A stretch of DNA of 64,000 nucleotides, from the NCBI GenBank assembly GCA_024516155.1, contig JAJJXM010000043.1, positions 496,001-560,000 of the forward strand, in the 5' to 3' direction. Below, in pieces: positions 12,001 through 26,026 of the stretch. How positions within the stretch are numbered: position 1 is the first letter of the stretch; each line of letters starts with the position of its first letter. The notes beneath the pieces are model-generated. The model saw nothing but the letters and a program-made list of their open reading frames with translations. It had not been told where the DNA came from and made no database searches. Position numbers and translations under genes: made by a program. This stretch comes from Pyronema omphalodes (taxonomy: Eukaryota > Ascomycota > Pezizomycetes > Pezizales > Pyronemataceae).

Positions 12001-15000
12001 TCCAAGCTCCCACATCCTGGATCACAGGGACTTTCTTGATTGAACTGCCGGAGAGATCGGTCGAGGTTCGTTTTGTCGCTATGGAGCTAACCGATGGGAT
12101 GGTTTGAATTGTAAAGGCACTGATTGATCGAAAATCAGAACTTGTGTAAAGTTGAACAGAGTTCAACCTCAGACAACTTGACACAACCTCAGACAACATC
12201 AGACAACCCTATACAGCAGACAAACCCCAACCATAATCACTATGCGGTATAAGGTTACTAAGTAAATATGCCCAAGGACCAGCAAGCATAAACCTCGAAC
12301 AAGCACCACTAATCCCTTAAAGCCTTATTCCCAAGTTCCAAGTTACAAGTTCCGACCAACCGGATCATAACAGATGCATGCATTGTAGAGTGCTTATACA
12401 TATCTCCGGTGACCAATGTCTGTCCCAGTGATAGTGCCGATTCCAGTGACAATGCGTTGGTAGTTTTAACCCCCCCGCCATGGCTAATCTGTGGGATAAT
12501 GTCGGTAGTTGGTGTTGTTAAGCTAGCTAGTCGGGCCGTGGTTTGCTTTGCGCATGCTTGCTGGATTGGATTGGATTGGAGTGGACTGAACTGAACTGGA
12601 CGGGGGATTTAGACTTTCAACTTATCTTATCTCATTAGCTGGGCTATTGATTGATTATTGATTCCATGGTTAATCCCCCGTTTATGGTATTATGCAAGCG
12701 TAAAAGACAAGAATAATCCTTTTTCTTGAAACGAATAGCCCCCTCTTTGACTTTATATCCCAGTGCAGCCCAGCTTAACACGGTATAGCCCAGCATATAT
12801 CAGCATAGCATATGTGCATGGCTTATAAAAACCCAGCAATTATTAGCTGCTATATCCGTAAATATTGCTGTATATTTATATACCAATCATAAATAAGACT
12901 GGATGTCGTATATCAGCTTCACCTAGCCGACATTAAAAAGTAGGTAGGTGGGTTGTATATGAATTCGATCGAATCCTTGGTTCCTAATTCCTGGTTCCCA
13001 ATGCTTCAGATATGCCACCTATCTATACTCCAGCCAGGTATAGGGTTTCCGTAGTCAGTTGATTAAGTAACCAGCTCGGGCTAACTCAACTTACCTCATT
13101 TTAAGCCGCGGCTCGGTAAACGGTAGTATGATTCCTCATATCTCATCCCTCATTCTCGTCTGTCATTATCTATTATTTCTGTTTTATCTAACCCATTACC
13201 GAAAAAAAAAATGATTTAATTTAATCATCCTGAGATCGCAGTTTTTATGATTGGTGGTTCGTTGTTGTAGTTATGGTGATGTTTATAGTTTGTGGTTCGC
13301 GTTGAAGTGGGTGTTGATAGTAAGATAAGATCTTATATGCCACATATGGGTTGTTTGATAAACTCCTAGTTTATTCTAGCTCGTAATTTTCTCTTAGATA
13401 GGCTATTAATTTGATTGATGACTGGTATAATTCATTGACTGATTGGTTGGTATATGATGGCGAGATTCGTTATCGGATAGCGGCTGTAGGTGGTGGGATG
13501 GATATTACAGTTTGTAGTTTTAAGGGAGTTTTGTTGCTTTAATTTGGATTTGTATTTTGCCTTTGCTGTTGGAGTCGATGCTGTTGTTACTTTTAAATTG
13601 ATATAGTTGTTATCTGGGTCTCGGGTGATTAGAGACTCTATAAGCTATAGTAGGTACACACGTACCAGCTTAAATAAGTAGTCAAAAACGGAGAAAAGAA
13701 AAATTTTGAGGCCTTGTGAGGTTCACTTAGTTTGTTGGGCCTTTGTTGTGGTTGTGGTTGTGGTTGCCGTTGTGGTTGTGGTTGTCGCTGTCGCTTCGAT
13801 ACTTCAACCCCCCCAAGTAAGTCACGTTTCAATCCTTCACCATTCAAGTTCCCATCTTCTCATTATCGTTTCTTTATTTTTCATCCTTCCTTCCTTCCTT
13901 TCTGCCATATTCCCCGTTGATGTACCGAATCCGGTTTACTTCTGGGTAGTAGGTACCAGGTGGATATTATTATATAAGTTCTATACCCCAATAAATCATA
14001 TCAAAGGTGCACATTTGATTTATGATTTTATTTTTTGTCGAAGTTTCTATGTTGCCTTGGTGGGTTGGTTGGTTGGTGGGCGGGTTGTTCGCTTCGGTCG
14101 TTGCAATGGGTTTGGGTTTCCGTGACTCGAGGTTTCGCATTTTGGATTTTGGGGTTTGGGGTTTGATTTCTAGGGTTTTAGGTTTAGGTTTTGGGGGGTT
14201 GTCTGCCGTGGTCGTTTGTAAAGGTGGAAGTGGAGTTAGAGGACGCGGGAAGGTGTGCGGTTGATATCGGCACGTTTGCTGAGTGCAGTGGAATACCGTG
14301 AAAGGATTTCAGTTCATGCTGGTTTGGGATTGGAAGTGGAATAGGGGAATAATCTCGTATGTAGATATTTGCGTTTGTAGATAATTCCGCGTTTTTTGTT
14401 ATGATCAATCTGTACAAATCGATGCCTATCTGTCCATCTGACGTCTGTCTTTCCGCCGATTTGGATTAATCAATTCCTAAGACCTAAGAAAAGTTAAAGC
14501 CACACCCAAATAACCCGCTGAAAAAAAAAAAATTAGCCCTTCGGAGGAGGTTGGAAAGGAAAAAACTTTATAGCGCTATTGAATCGCGTTTATTACTAGG
14601 TCGTCTAGTTGACATTCTAGCGCCGCTATCGAAGTTTATTCGCCTCGGACTTGCAGCTCTAAACGCTCCAAAGGCGGCTAGTACGGCTAGTAGAGACTTT
14701 GGTTGACCTTTTGTTTACCGTACATACATCCTCTTCCTTAGGAATTTTATGATATCACCAGTCTGTTATTATATCACACTTTGTTCTTTTTTTTTGTGAT
14801 TCCTCATTCCTGGGGTTTTCTGATACCGGGATTTTGTCGGAAAGCCGGATTATGGTGCCCTATATGTATGCACCTTCGTTACCTGGATTTTTTTTCGATA
14901 TGACGTTCTGAGTTCGTTTATTTGAGATGAGGTTCATGGGGTTTCTATAGACGCCCGGCAGTATGCGGGACTGGGGTGGGAGGAGCAAAACAAAAAATAC

Positions 15001-16689
15001 CTACTTACTGGATTCGCTTAAATGTTATGCAAAAAAAAACACACGATGTGCTTTGAGAATGTCGCGGGTTCGATACGGGTTTCGAACAAGGAGAATTCTT
15101 TACTAAGGCATTGGGTTCTGATGTATGGTGTATGGATACGTACATACTTTGTTTGTCGTTTACTCTATTCATACATAGATATGTACTCATACTTTGTTTT
15201 TATAATGTGTTACATTCCTCCCGTGAATGAGAGACTGATACTGATGTTGTTCGTAGCTGTCCCAGTTCAATTGCTGTATATACACACCTATTGTCCCACG
15301 CATGTGTCTCACTGGGTACGCAACCGCGACAAAGAAGCGGGTTCCCGGAGCAGCACAAACCAAAAGTGAAAATATCGGGGGGAGGGTATCAGCTACATAG
15401 AATAATAACGAAGAATGATTGGTTGAAATTGGATTGACAAGTCGTCGGGTTTGAGGTAATCGTAGCAATCGGAGTATGTAGATCGTTAGAATCCATACAC
15501 CATCACCAAGCGTCCAATACGGCGGCCAGTAAAAAGGCAAGTTATGCAGCTATTCGCCTTTCGTCTACCATTTGCACCAGTGGCTATATGTGCGCCTGTT
15601 CTTAGACCGGTCTGCCCCAGGGGTCACTTCGTTGCGCGCCTCCGTTACCACTTTACGGGGGCTTCTCTTCATGGCGTTTTATGTGCTTTGTATAAGCATA
15701 AACTTTCACGATGGATCTATTATCCATGATACCATGTTATACTCCTATGGTAAGCATAAACTCCGCGATGGTGTCCCATCCATGATCCCATGTCTTCCAT
15801 ATCCCATGCTCTTGCGTCCAAGCCCATACACCAAGATCCGCGCCCCGAAATTCATCGCAAAATGGTCGTGCTTAGCAGTCTTAGAGTTGGGCCTATGGTC
15901 AGGATCAGAAAAAATAAGGGCCATAACGCCATGCCATCTAAAATAGTGATACCTGATTTCGTCTAGCACTCTGGCACTCCGTACTAACATTCCTCCCATC
16001 TGCCCCCATCTGCCCTCCTTCTCCCACCACCCCCCCTCCCCCTAAGCAAAGCACACCCTCGCCACAGCATACCGCCGTTAGTGAGTTTTTCCAGCCCATC
16101 CACGGCCCGTATTAGTCGTCTGGTGCAACTAAGGCGGTGGTCCCCCTAAGCTGGGTCACCCGAATTAAAAGTCTTACTCCCATATATATCTGACCGTGCC
16201 ATCTACACCTGCTTTGGGCCGTCTCCCGATGTAACTATAGCGTCCCCCCTACCGCTCATATTGAAAATTGCCTTCAACCACATCCCCTGTTCACCTCCTA
16301 TCGTTATAAAGACATATCATTGCCCACCATTCTTTCAAGAGTTTTTGGAGAGTTTGTGTCCATCACCGTTATCCGGCAATTATCCTCACTCTCTCAGCAA
16401 CAAATATAGAAGTCTATTATAAAGACCAATACACGGACCCACCGGTACACTTCCGAACATCCGAAATCCATTCTCCTATTTCAAAATTGAACAACAATAA
16501 TTCGACAGTGGACGATATTTTGAACTCTGCTATTCTACTACTCCTCTACTCTACTACTACTCTGCTACTCTGCAGTTTATAACCAAAAGTTTCGACATAA
16601 AGGAGAATTTACTTTCATAATTCTGATCTACTTATTATTAAAAAAAAAAAACACAAGATACAAAGGCAGTAGGGGCTCCTGCGAGATAT
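9072..16689. other. Long intergenic region, no supported gene
   Basis: About 7.6 kb with no recognisable protein or RNA gene. It contains homopolymers (A22 near 9305, G10-12 near 11490), a CATCATCG microsatellite (about 10436-10472), a near-perfect repeat of GAAGCGAGGGTCATCCC at about 10983 and 11030, a TGTGGT/TGTCGC repeat (about 13745-13796), and TTTAGGGTT-like DNA around 14150-14200. A CTACT/CTCT-rich tract lies at 16535-16572, just upstream of the SOK1-like gene, and may belong to its promoter or 5' leader. Confidence 0.55.
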
Positions 16690-18864
16690 ATGATGGACTC
16701 CAGTCACGCACCGCACCATACGAGCCATGGTAGTCAGGCATCGATTCATCTTCCGGCCACTGAAGGGGGAGATTTTGAAAGTAACACTTTTGGAGGGGAG
16801 AGTACGAAGCCAACTCATTTTGAGAGCGCCAAGGCAACTCATTTCGAAAGCAACGGCTCGACACAATCAACAACGGCGTCGTTGTCATCGCCAAACATTG
16901 AATTAGCTGAACGAAGCTCAAGCAACCCACCATCACCGGCGAGTTCACAATCGGGATATGATTACCAGAGCACCACCGTGACGGTATCAAAGTCGACGAC
17001 GGTAAATTCGTCGACTGTGGTAGTTGGGCCTATAAAACGTAGCAGTGAGTCGAAGTCATCATCGTCCGATTTCCAGTCCAGCAAACGAATTCGATTAGAC
17101 CCCGAGCATATCGCGCCGCATAGCCATTCCGCGCCACCGGCTCCGTTGTCATCGCCGACATCTCCGTCGCCGGCAAACGAACGAACCACCGAATCACGTC
17201 GCGACAGAAATACCACACCCGACCGAACCAGCCAGCGTCACGCAACAACCTCAGCAGCATCCCGCACAGTTCGTTCGAAATCTCTACCTCCGACACCGAC
17301 AAATGGACGACGCACCGGTGGTACACGCGGTAGCAGCAAGCACGGCAGTGGTCGTGGTTCTGCGACTGATGCCCATAACTTGCCACCCGTTACTCTTACC
17401 ACACTTCGCGAGTTGGATCTGAGTGAGATTTACCGTAATCCAAAGCTACGCCACGATGTTGTTTTTGACGCCCAATTACATTTCCGACCAAACCTCGATG
17501 GAAGCCGCGGAAAAAGAAAGCGCGAGCAAGCAGAAAACTATTGGAAACATGTTTTGTTGGAATGTGAAGAATTATTCAAGCCAAAGACTACACCCAACAG
17601 TCCCCGAATGGTTGGTTGGGTGGCGCAGAAGCTTCCTCAGTTGTTCAAGACTATGAAGGATATTCTGTCTACGCTAGTACCAAAATCTGACCGGGAGGAG
17701 GTCGAGGCCGCGCTAGAAAACGATCTTTTGATGCAGCAACTTCAGCACGGCGTATTGGATTTCAAGAAGCTTTCCGAGTGGTTGGCTGGTGTGTTGAAGG
17801 CGCATTGTGCACCGATGAGAGATCAGTGGGTCGAACAGATGGTTTCGAGGGTGGCGTATGGTGTCGATCACAACAAGACGCCCGCGTTGGTGGAAGGACT
17901 TAAGATGGTTTTCGGTATATTAGAGGCGATGAAATTGGTAAGTTTTGTCAGCTGTTGGAGGCGGTGCGCGCTTGTACGCAGAGTACTGCAGATCGAAAAA
18001 AATAAAATAAAATAAATTTTTTCTAACTTTCAATTATTACAGGATGTCGCCAATCACCAAATACGGACTCTTCGTCCACACCTTGTTTCTACCGCCGTAC
18101 AATTCGAACAAGGCTATTTCCAGGAGCGAATAGAATCCGGTCGGTTGGATATGACCATCCCCCGGAAATGGTTCAGTGAGAATATGAAGGAGGGTGTAGA
18201 TCCCTACATCGCCTTCACCCAAGCAACCATTCAAATGCTTGCTCCTTCTACCTACCAACCTACGCCTGCTCCGGCATCATCAAATTATACCACTACTCCA
18301 TACCCCCAGACTTTCCAATTCGACTTTGAGCGTCTCGATACAATTCGGGATGACATCCGCGAGGCTACCTGCCTTAAGCTCGCCGTCTTATTTTTCCAGC
18401 AGCTTACCTTCGGACGCTCCAAGCGGGATATCGACGCGGCCACTATCGAGGGGTTACGCACACATGTGCTCGCTATCCTTCACGAGGAAGAAGGTAGTGC
18501 ACGATGGACTCGTGGCAGTGCAATGGTTGCATTACACGTTGCACAAGCCGCATATGAATTCAACGGCAACACTGGGATTGTGGATTCAGTCGCCGTGAAG
18601 TTTGCTGAGGGATGGTTCGCCAATAACCTTGAGTTTGGCTCTCCTGTCTACACAATCGTTGAGCAAAACCTACTTAAGGAAATTGCCACTTCGGTTTTAT
18701 CAATCATGAAAGGATGGTCTTCCCTATCGGTTTCTCCTATCATGCAGGCGGCGGACCTTACCGGATCTTCCGTACAGCTTACTAGTATCTCCCAAAGGAT
18801 CGCACACATTGCTTTCCTACACTGGAGAATCTTTGGAAAGTTGTACATCAGCTCGTCACCATAG
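16690..18864 (+). CDS. SOK1: SOK1 / T-complex protein 11 (TCP11) family protein, two exons
   Basis: Homologue of yeast Sok1, a suppressor of protein kinase A deficiency, and of metazoan TCP11; expected to act in cAMP/PKA-linked signalling. Exon 1 is 16690-17937, exon 2 is 18043-18864. The 105-bp phase-0 intron (17938-18042) has a GTAAGT donor, a TTCTAAC branch site at 18021-18027 and a TACAG acceptor; without splicing the frame stops at 18015. The product is 689 residues. Residues 1-230 are Ser/Thr-rich and probably disordered. The TCP11 domain follows, with blocks LLMQQLQHGVLDFKKLSEWL, LKAHCAPMRDQWVEQMV and, across the splice, MKLDVANHQIRTLRPHL. The first of two adjacent ATGs is used; either could serve. 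It appears intact. Confidence 0.9.
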
Positions 18865-21800
18865 AGTTGAATCATTTTTGCTTCTTCATTTCATCCTCTA
18901 TTTATACACCACTTACATTGTTTATTGATCATTTTTATTCTCTTTTTTCTTAGTTACATTTTCGCTGGGGTAAGGTGTGTTTTCGGGGTTCGGTTTTGCT
19001 TTTTTACTATCTTTGTTTTCCTTTACTTTGCTTTTTTTTGTCATTTGTTTTTGTTACTTGGGGGCGTCCATTTTAGAGGCAGTTTGTTTCAAAAGCATGC
19101 TTCTTGTTTGTTGCATGCTTAGTTTTATATTGCATGGGAGAATGCAGGTTGGGTTACTTTGTATTTTGTTTTCCACGGGGGGATCGAAGCACGGGCTGGG
19201 TACAGTAGAAAGAGGTAGAGTTGGGGGGAGGGGGAATGGGGTAGATTATACCACGAGTTGAGGGGCTCGAAGGCACGGGGAACTCAGGGAAGGAAAGGGA
19301 AAGGCTATTCTTTTTTTAAGGGCACGTGAGGAGATCTTGTACAAGTACGCGAGGGGAGATGTATGTAAATATTGAGAAGACAAGAAGTGTAATTCCCAAA
19401 AAAAACCAGTCCCTTTATCTGTGACCCTGAATTACTCAACAATATCGTTTCTTTATCCAGTCTCATTCTAATTCTTACGCGTGAGGTCGCTCGATATACA
19501 TTTTTCATCAAGTGCTTTGAAATAAGAAACTACTAAACAAAACTATCATTCGTTTGTTCCCGAATTCCTCGGAAGAAAAAAAATTTACTATGTCACACGC
19601 TCACTGTCGATCACTTCAAAGGTAAAGTTTACTACTACTATACATATCACGCTGTGTACGCGCGCCTCGACAAACACCCTCCGGATAATTTGTACAACCA
19701 TGCCTAGCTATCCACCATGCGGGTTCACGATTCCTTTTCTCCGCTACAGTAAAAAAAATTTATTGCAGAAAGCCCTTTCGATACCGATCGATTCCCTTCG
19801 GCTCACTTGCCCCCACCGTTGCGATAAGGTGAACGCATACCCCCGCATCCCCAGATGGAGGAAGGAACTAATAGCTTTCTGCTTTGTGGGAAGCGTGATT
19901 GCAGAGGTTAATAACAAGGAGGCAACAAAAGATGTGAAGGGGTGGGTTACAAACGCAGTTATATTGCAAACGGTGAGGGGGGGGGGGGGGGTTATTTTTT
20001 TCCTTATTTTTTTTTAACTTGTGCCATGTATTGTGCAAACAAAAACTCTGTCATACACACCATACACCATGCCATAACCATAGACTTGTCTCCCCTCAGG
20101 CCCGGTGCGGATCAGGTATCATCCATTGGAAATCGATATACGGAGTCATAAAAAATCATTTATCACATTCTGTTGTACCGGATGCTGATATGGGATGCTC
20201 ATCTCTACATAAGGTCGCTCGCCCGGTGGTCGGGGTATCGGGCTATCGGGCTATCACGCTTCTTTCTTGGCTAAATGTCAATATATGAATGTGCGCGCCG
20301 GTGGAGTGAGAAAATCCTGAGAGGCGGATTGGGCTGACTGGGTATGACTGGGTAGACTGGGTAAAATTACTTACCAATCGAACGAAATGCTTCCGATCTA
20401 CATATCATGATGTCCGATAATATAAGTTGCGCCGATACACCTGCGTTTGTGCGATGGGGGTCAAACCTGAGGAATCGAAGTATGTACTCGGGGTACATGA
20501 AATCTAACCAATGTTAACTTACAGAAAGAAATAAGCGAAAATAAAAGGACGAACATGTTGTTGCGTGCTATGCATGTATCAAAATCCGCTCTAAAGTTCA
20601 GACGGGATTCAAATCCGATATAAACAGCAAGTCAGCTCATCTACCGTCGCTCATCTTGATTGGAGGAAGATTCCGGGATTCGTGGAAACTTACTTAACCG
20701 GAGATCTACAAGGGCACCAGCGGGAGCGTCCGTGGGGTGTGGCGTTATCATATACTCGGGTACTGTAAAAGAAATACTTAGAGACCTAGATATGATGCTT
20801 AGTTACTGAGATAATCGAACGCCGATTTACAGCTGCAGACTTGTGCTTATAGATGGATGAATGGGTTGACCTGGAGATGGACTTGAGGGCGAACCAACGG
20901 TGAACTAGCCAGTGGCTTACCGTGGAAATGTGTGGATATTGAGATATGATTATGTACAAGATGTTGCCTAGTTTTGGCTTGAGGAAGTGATCAAGTATGA
21001 CAAAATCCACGGGTACGCGCATATGTTCGCTGGCGGACCACAAAGTGCGCCTGTTTTAAAGATACATAAGGCGGACAAACCAATATTCTGATTGAACCCA
21101 GTGATCGGTTTGTCTATGTAGGTCAGGTTGCCTTATCATTTGTCAAATTGAATAAGCAAGCAATGGCGTCTTCCCAGACAAATTCTGCAAGACCGCATCA
21201 CAGGAAAAACTTAAAGAAGCCTTCCACTGCTCAAGTCCAATAAGCAAGGGCCCAATTAGTCGCTGATTACTTACATCTGCAGTTTGATCTTACAAAGTAC
21301 TTAGAATACATTCTATACACTATGTATGTACGGTTCCTTAGGACCCTTATCATTCATGAATCCGAAGAAGAGCCCTGGGTGAAAGCCCCCAGCAATGTCA
21401 TGTATATATGTGCCATGGGGTATGTATGGGTCGCCCAAACATGGATTACATGTGTGCTTCGGGGTGACCGTGGGCCCCTGTTCCCTAGCGAGGCAGATCA
21501 TAATCTCGTCCCGACCCGGCAACTAGACAACGTGTATGAATAGAGTATTTTTGCATACCCAAAAGAGTTTATTCCACTTCCCATTTTTCAGGCTTGGCTT
21601 CGCCGGCACGTCAATACGGTCTTGCTTCAGCAACCAGAAGACAGAACGATTCTAATCGAGCACTGAATCCTGAGGCATCCCTAACACCAAGAGCATTTCC
21701 ATGTCTTGCCAATCACATCAGCCAAGCCTGGAAATTACAACTGGGAGCAAACTCTTTCGGTATTCATGCAAGAAAGGCACTCCACTTTACAAAATTCTTA

Positions 21801-22099
21801 GGGTTAGGGTTATTTATTCATCTGGCATCATCCCCATTTTCCAGTTAGCCTCGTGGAATTTACTCTATGTACTCCACCTGCACAGGGCCTGAAAATGAAG
21901 CTCGTTTCGGATATCGCGTAGTTAATGTGGGTGCGGAAATTTTCTTTAGCCGCGCTGGGGTTATTGGGTGGGTGGGTATTTTTGGAAACGGAAATTTGGG
22001 TTGGCTTTTGATTTGTTTGTTTGTTTGGATATATTATAGGTGGGTAATAGGTGCATATTTTTCTGCGGGTTATTCAGGCTACTGATGTATGCAAACGAA
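18865..22099. other. Intergenic region downstream of SOK1, no supported gene
   Basis: T-rich DNA directly after the SOK1 stop is likely its 3' UTR. A G12 run is near 19979, a short GGGCTATC repeat near 20235, and two TTAGGG units with partial flanks are at 21798-21812. I find no coding homology. Confidence 0.5.
21798..21812 (+). repeat. Short interstitial telomere-type repeat (TTAGGG)
   Basis: Two TTAGGG units plus TTA, matching the telomere repeat of filamentous ascomycetes. It is too short to mean more than a chance or repaired break. Confidence 0.4.
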
Positions 22100-25000
22100 A
22101 ATTTTCGGTTACGGCCGCCCGAGGCTGTTGGGTAAGGCTGATTGCATGGAGTATAGGAAATTGGGGTGGGAAGACATTTTAATAAATTTACAGATTCAAT
22201 GACGTCAGCTAATGATATGGGATTAAAAAAGGCCTTGCGAGGCGTGGGGTTATATTGAAATCACGGAGGATAGCGAATCATATGCTGTGAAGAAATCAGG
22301 TTCAAGTGTGATCATCGCTGGTTGCAATTTTTATGCGTCAAGTGGCTATGCAATCAAATTTTGAGTTAGAGTTATAAAATTCCGACGATCGTTGATGAGT
22401 TTGTATGCTTTGTCAGCTCAAACTGGCAGCATGATAGAACATTGACATAAGGCCACCCGTATCGCACATGTGGCAGTGCGTGGCCAATTCAATCATTATG
22501 TATCACTCGTGCTGCGATACAATTATCATTTCTATCCATTTTACGGGCGTGTTGATTTTACCGCCCAGATAAAGATGTATGTTGAGGTGATCACAACAAG
22601 CCAAATCATCAGGGCAGTGTACAACAATACAGAGCCAGTTTCCCAAACCAACAACTGCTGAAAACGTCACAATCAAATAGAATCGCATGATGAATTTGGA
22701 GGCAATACCATTGAGCGTAACGAAGTAGCAGAACCCGATTCTAATTTCTTCTTTAAACTCAAAGTGTAATATGCAGTCAATGTATGTTCGCAAAGTAAAT
22801 TAGGTCTAAATGCCCGGGTCTGCTCATTCCAACTGAGCAGGCCGAATGTAAAAACAAATGCTGACGCTGACTAAACCTTGAGGGTTTAGTTTCAGAATAT
22901 AAGAAGAAAGGGATACATATCTGTGGACATTAATATAGAAAAGGACTGGGAAAGTGCGGAAGGCAGAGATGTTGTTAATTGTTTGGAGAGGCAAGAAGGT
23001 CTACACATAATTGATGATGTCCCGACGACGCGAAAGTTTAACCCCGGTAACATGTTATTGTAGTAACAAATGACCTGCATTGCTGTGGTAAAAGCTTCAC
23101 AAAAAAGGCCTCAAGTAATTTAAAAATGTATTCCAGATAAAACTGTATTGATTTCAAAAAAACAAATACTGAACCTTCCCCAATTCCAAATGTTTCTCAA
23201 GTGATGTCCCTTCGATGAATCTTCTACTTCTGCTTTGCCCAGCGAAACCTCTTCAGAGAATAATGCAGAAGACAGAACCAGCACTCAAATTCCGCACTCA
23301 AAATCACGCTGAAGAGGCCTCTGGTGCTTGGTGTGCTTCCTCAACTGGTCAAGGAGTTTGATATTCGTAATTAGAATGAAGGAATTGTAGTCCTACATTC
23401 TGCAGTTCTGGATTAAGTCAGTCAGCCATTCAAAACCTCCTTTTTCGGAATGGTGAAACTTAATCACTTAATTTACAAAGAAAGGCTGGTTCAAACACAC
23501 TTCCAACCTCCTTGTCTCATTCCAGGCAACTGGTGTCAGAGCACTGGTCGAATAATTGATTATTGATTGATTGATTTGTACGCTGACCGAGTCTCAAAAG
23601 GCCCATGCAAGAAAGCAAACCCCCAATCCCGTCCTTGTGACTGAAGGACCTGGTGAGGCGTCCCAATCTCCTAAACTCATATGATGCATCTAACAGAAGC
23701 AGTAGAAAGAAGAACAAAATGAATTCAAGCAAAAAACAGGATTACTTTATTAGTCTATCATTGCTCTCCAATGTTCTTGTCACCTCTTCCATCATTCACT
23801 AGTATGCCTTCTACATAGCCTCTGGTATTCCCCCTCACCGTCGGCCTTCTGCCCCTACGATCCCTCCGCCCTCCGTGTATCCTCCCCTCTGTCTCTGCCT
23901 GGCAGTAGCCCCTTCCAGGTTTTCACCTCTATCCCCAGGTAACTTCACTGGAGTAGTCGGTCTTCAATCGTCATTCCGTAGTACAAGTGGAATTACTGGT
24001 ATCTCTTCCGGGGGCTGTGTGGGACGCAAGATGGTAATCATGCCACCCACGCTGGAAAGTGAAATAAGCGATCACATGAGCGGGTACGATCACTGCACCA
24101 GGTGCTCCTTTTTTAGACTATCACCATGTCAATATTTTCCCTATCAATCGAAAATGTCAGTAAACATTCACTATATATTTACATAATCATGGTAGATGAC
24201 CGCAGTGGAACGTTTACCCAACTTTCATGCTATCACTGGCACCGGTTTGTGTAAGCCTATGTTTCTTGACGCAACGCAGAAGACCAACCAACCTGCGGCA
24301 CGCCATATATATTGATCAGGATACTTGTTACGAACAGCAACGAACTCCGCAGCAAATCTAGAGTTGGAGAGCAGTCCGTAAAATAACACGTGACTTGCGA
24401 GAGCGGCTAAGTTAATTGTGACGTTTTGGATGATGTTAAGCGTGTTGGCTATGGCGATGTTGGGTGCGATGTCGGTAGAGGCTACTCGGAAATGGCGTCT
24501 AAATCGTCTACCCGTACCGCGTCGTGGCTAGAAACACAGTGATCGCGGCAGTGCAAAAGCAGTCACATTTAGACTCTGGAAACGTGGTACCTCACAGACA
24601 TATCTATGACCCGATCACTTCTGGAACAGTCATTTTGTCTGATGTCATCGCTTCCTGAAAGCGAGGTTACCACGTAACTGACATCCACCCGTGCAGTGTG
24701 TAGTCCACCATATCACCCCAAACTTTTTGCTTCTAAGCGCCATCCCGAAGACCGCTTTACAGCAACTTCTAGGACGTTAAAAATACCCGCGACCTTCCTG
24801 ATTGGTGTTAGCTGTATACTTGCCTTCTTCCCCGGTCTTGCTTTCGCTATATAATTATTTGTCTCCTCCACTATGTCATTCCGGAGAATCCGTTTCTCCG
24901 CGTTAACACGATTAGCCTCTGCTGTACTGTGTCAACATTCAAAGAATGAAGACGGAGTATTTCTCCTACGAAATCTCGGCGATTCGACCAGGACAGATCA
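22100..25000. repeat. Degenerate leftmost unit of the right-hand tandem array
   Basis: Segments here are diverged copies of spacer DNA in the 50-61 kb array. 22110-22145 resembles 52318-52360 (shared CCCGAGGCTGTT and GGTAAGGCTGATTGCATGG). 22495-22600 resembles 52688-52790 and 60575-60690. 22900-23050 resembles 53250-53440. 24845-24905 resembles 51785-51850 and 60218-60290. The unit lacks a recognisable Ser/Pro-rich gene but keeps remnants of the CAP gene. Alignment was by eye. Confidence 0.6.
23490..24410 (-). pseudogene. Probable CAP-domain (PR-1/SCP-like) gene relic
   Basis: On the minus strand near 24400-24300 a frame reads RFAAEFVAVRNKYPDQY, which lines up with SAEFVAAHNKSRDQH of the better-preserved CAP gene at 56436-57194. 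Near 23535-23485 a frame reads VAWNETRRLEVC, matching its LVWEETRGVGC motif. The DNA between does not give a continuous frame and no intron model restores it, so I call it a decayed copy. Its position in the 22-25 kb unit mirrors the array further right. Confidence 0.45.
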
Positions 25001-26026
25001 CGTGATGCCGGACAATGGACGGCCCTGCAAAGTTCGGCATGGTCTGTCCAGCACTATGGTACATTTTCACCACCAAGATTGTATATGTTATACAAATACC
25101 CCACCAAAAAACATATACATGCGAACAATCTATACAGCATTTATACCGATCGTTTGTATGAAAATTTGATTTATAATAGCATGTGTATAGATGTTTCACT
25201 AGCGTGGAAATTCATACAGGCAGGGGTATAGAAGTTTTCGGTTTATAATAGCATATGTATATATTTTCCATCGTCGTGGAAACACTCACAAGTGAGTCTA
25301 TGAGGTTTTTGGAGAACATATGTTTATTGATGATAATGTCTACATATTACCATAGCGCACCACATTTCTTGATCACATATTCCTTCTCCTCCAAATCGCA
25401 GAATCCAACTGGTTCTTCAATACAACTGATTTGAATCATCTTCCGTTAACCCAAACGTGATTTGTATATTAACTGCCCAGTCCGTCCAACAGGAAATTCT
25501 TCAATGTATGCAAGATCAATTGTTTGGTCATCCGAAGAAGTGATTGATAAAAATACGTATCATACAGAATCAAAAGACAGTTATCGACCACCACGCAAGA
25601 AACCATAACGAAGATTTACTAATCTTTTTACCATCCTCTTCCCCTTCCTCAACCTTTATCACCTCTTCCTCTGCACCGATCTCCGCCATACCCCCCTCAA
25701 GTTATCGACGGGATTGTATTTTTATATTGTGCTATTGTAGTATTGGGATGGTATGAATGTGTTATATCTTTTTGTTAACCTTTTTATATATTGGTATAAG
25801 CGGGTATATTAAATTGTTAAAATGTATATGAAAATGATAAGTAAGTCTTATCCCACCAGGAAAAACATATACACAAAAAATGTATAAAACTTATAACATC
25901 AGATGTACCACAGCTAGGCCAGTCCTGTTCATAGCTAGGACCGGACGGACGGACCATGCTGTACTCTGTCTCTGAGGCACCATGGACCGGACAGAACGCA
26001 GGATCCCCGCGCGGTCTGCACACAGT
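25001..26026. other. Intergenic, AT-rich with short direct repeats
   Basis: No gene supported. TTTATAATAGCAT followed by a TGTTTC/TTTTCC..GTGGAAA pattern occurs at about 25170 and again about 75 bp on. At 25935-26012 lie GGACCGGAC/GGTCCGTCC-rich bases that resemble the ends and interior of the hAT-like element at 58006-58532. Confidence 0.45.
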
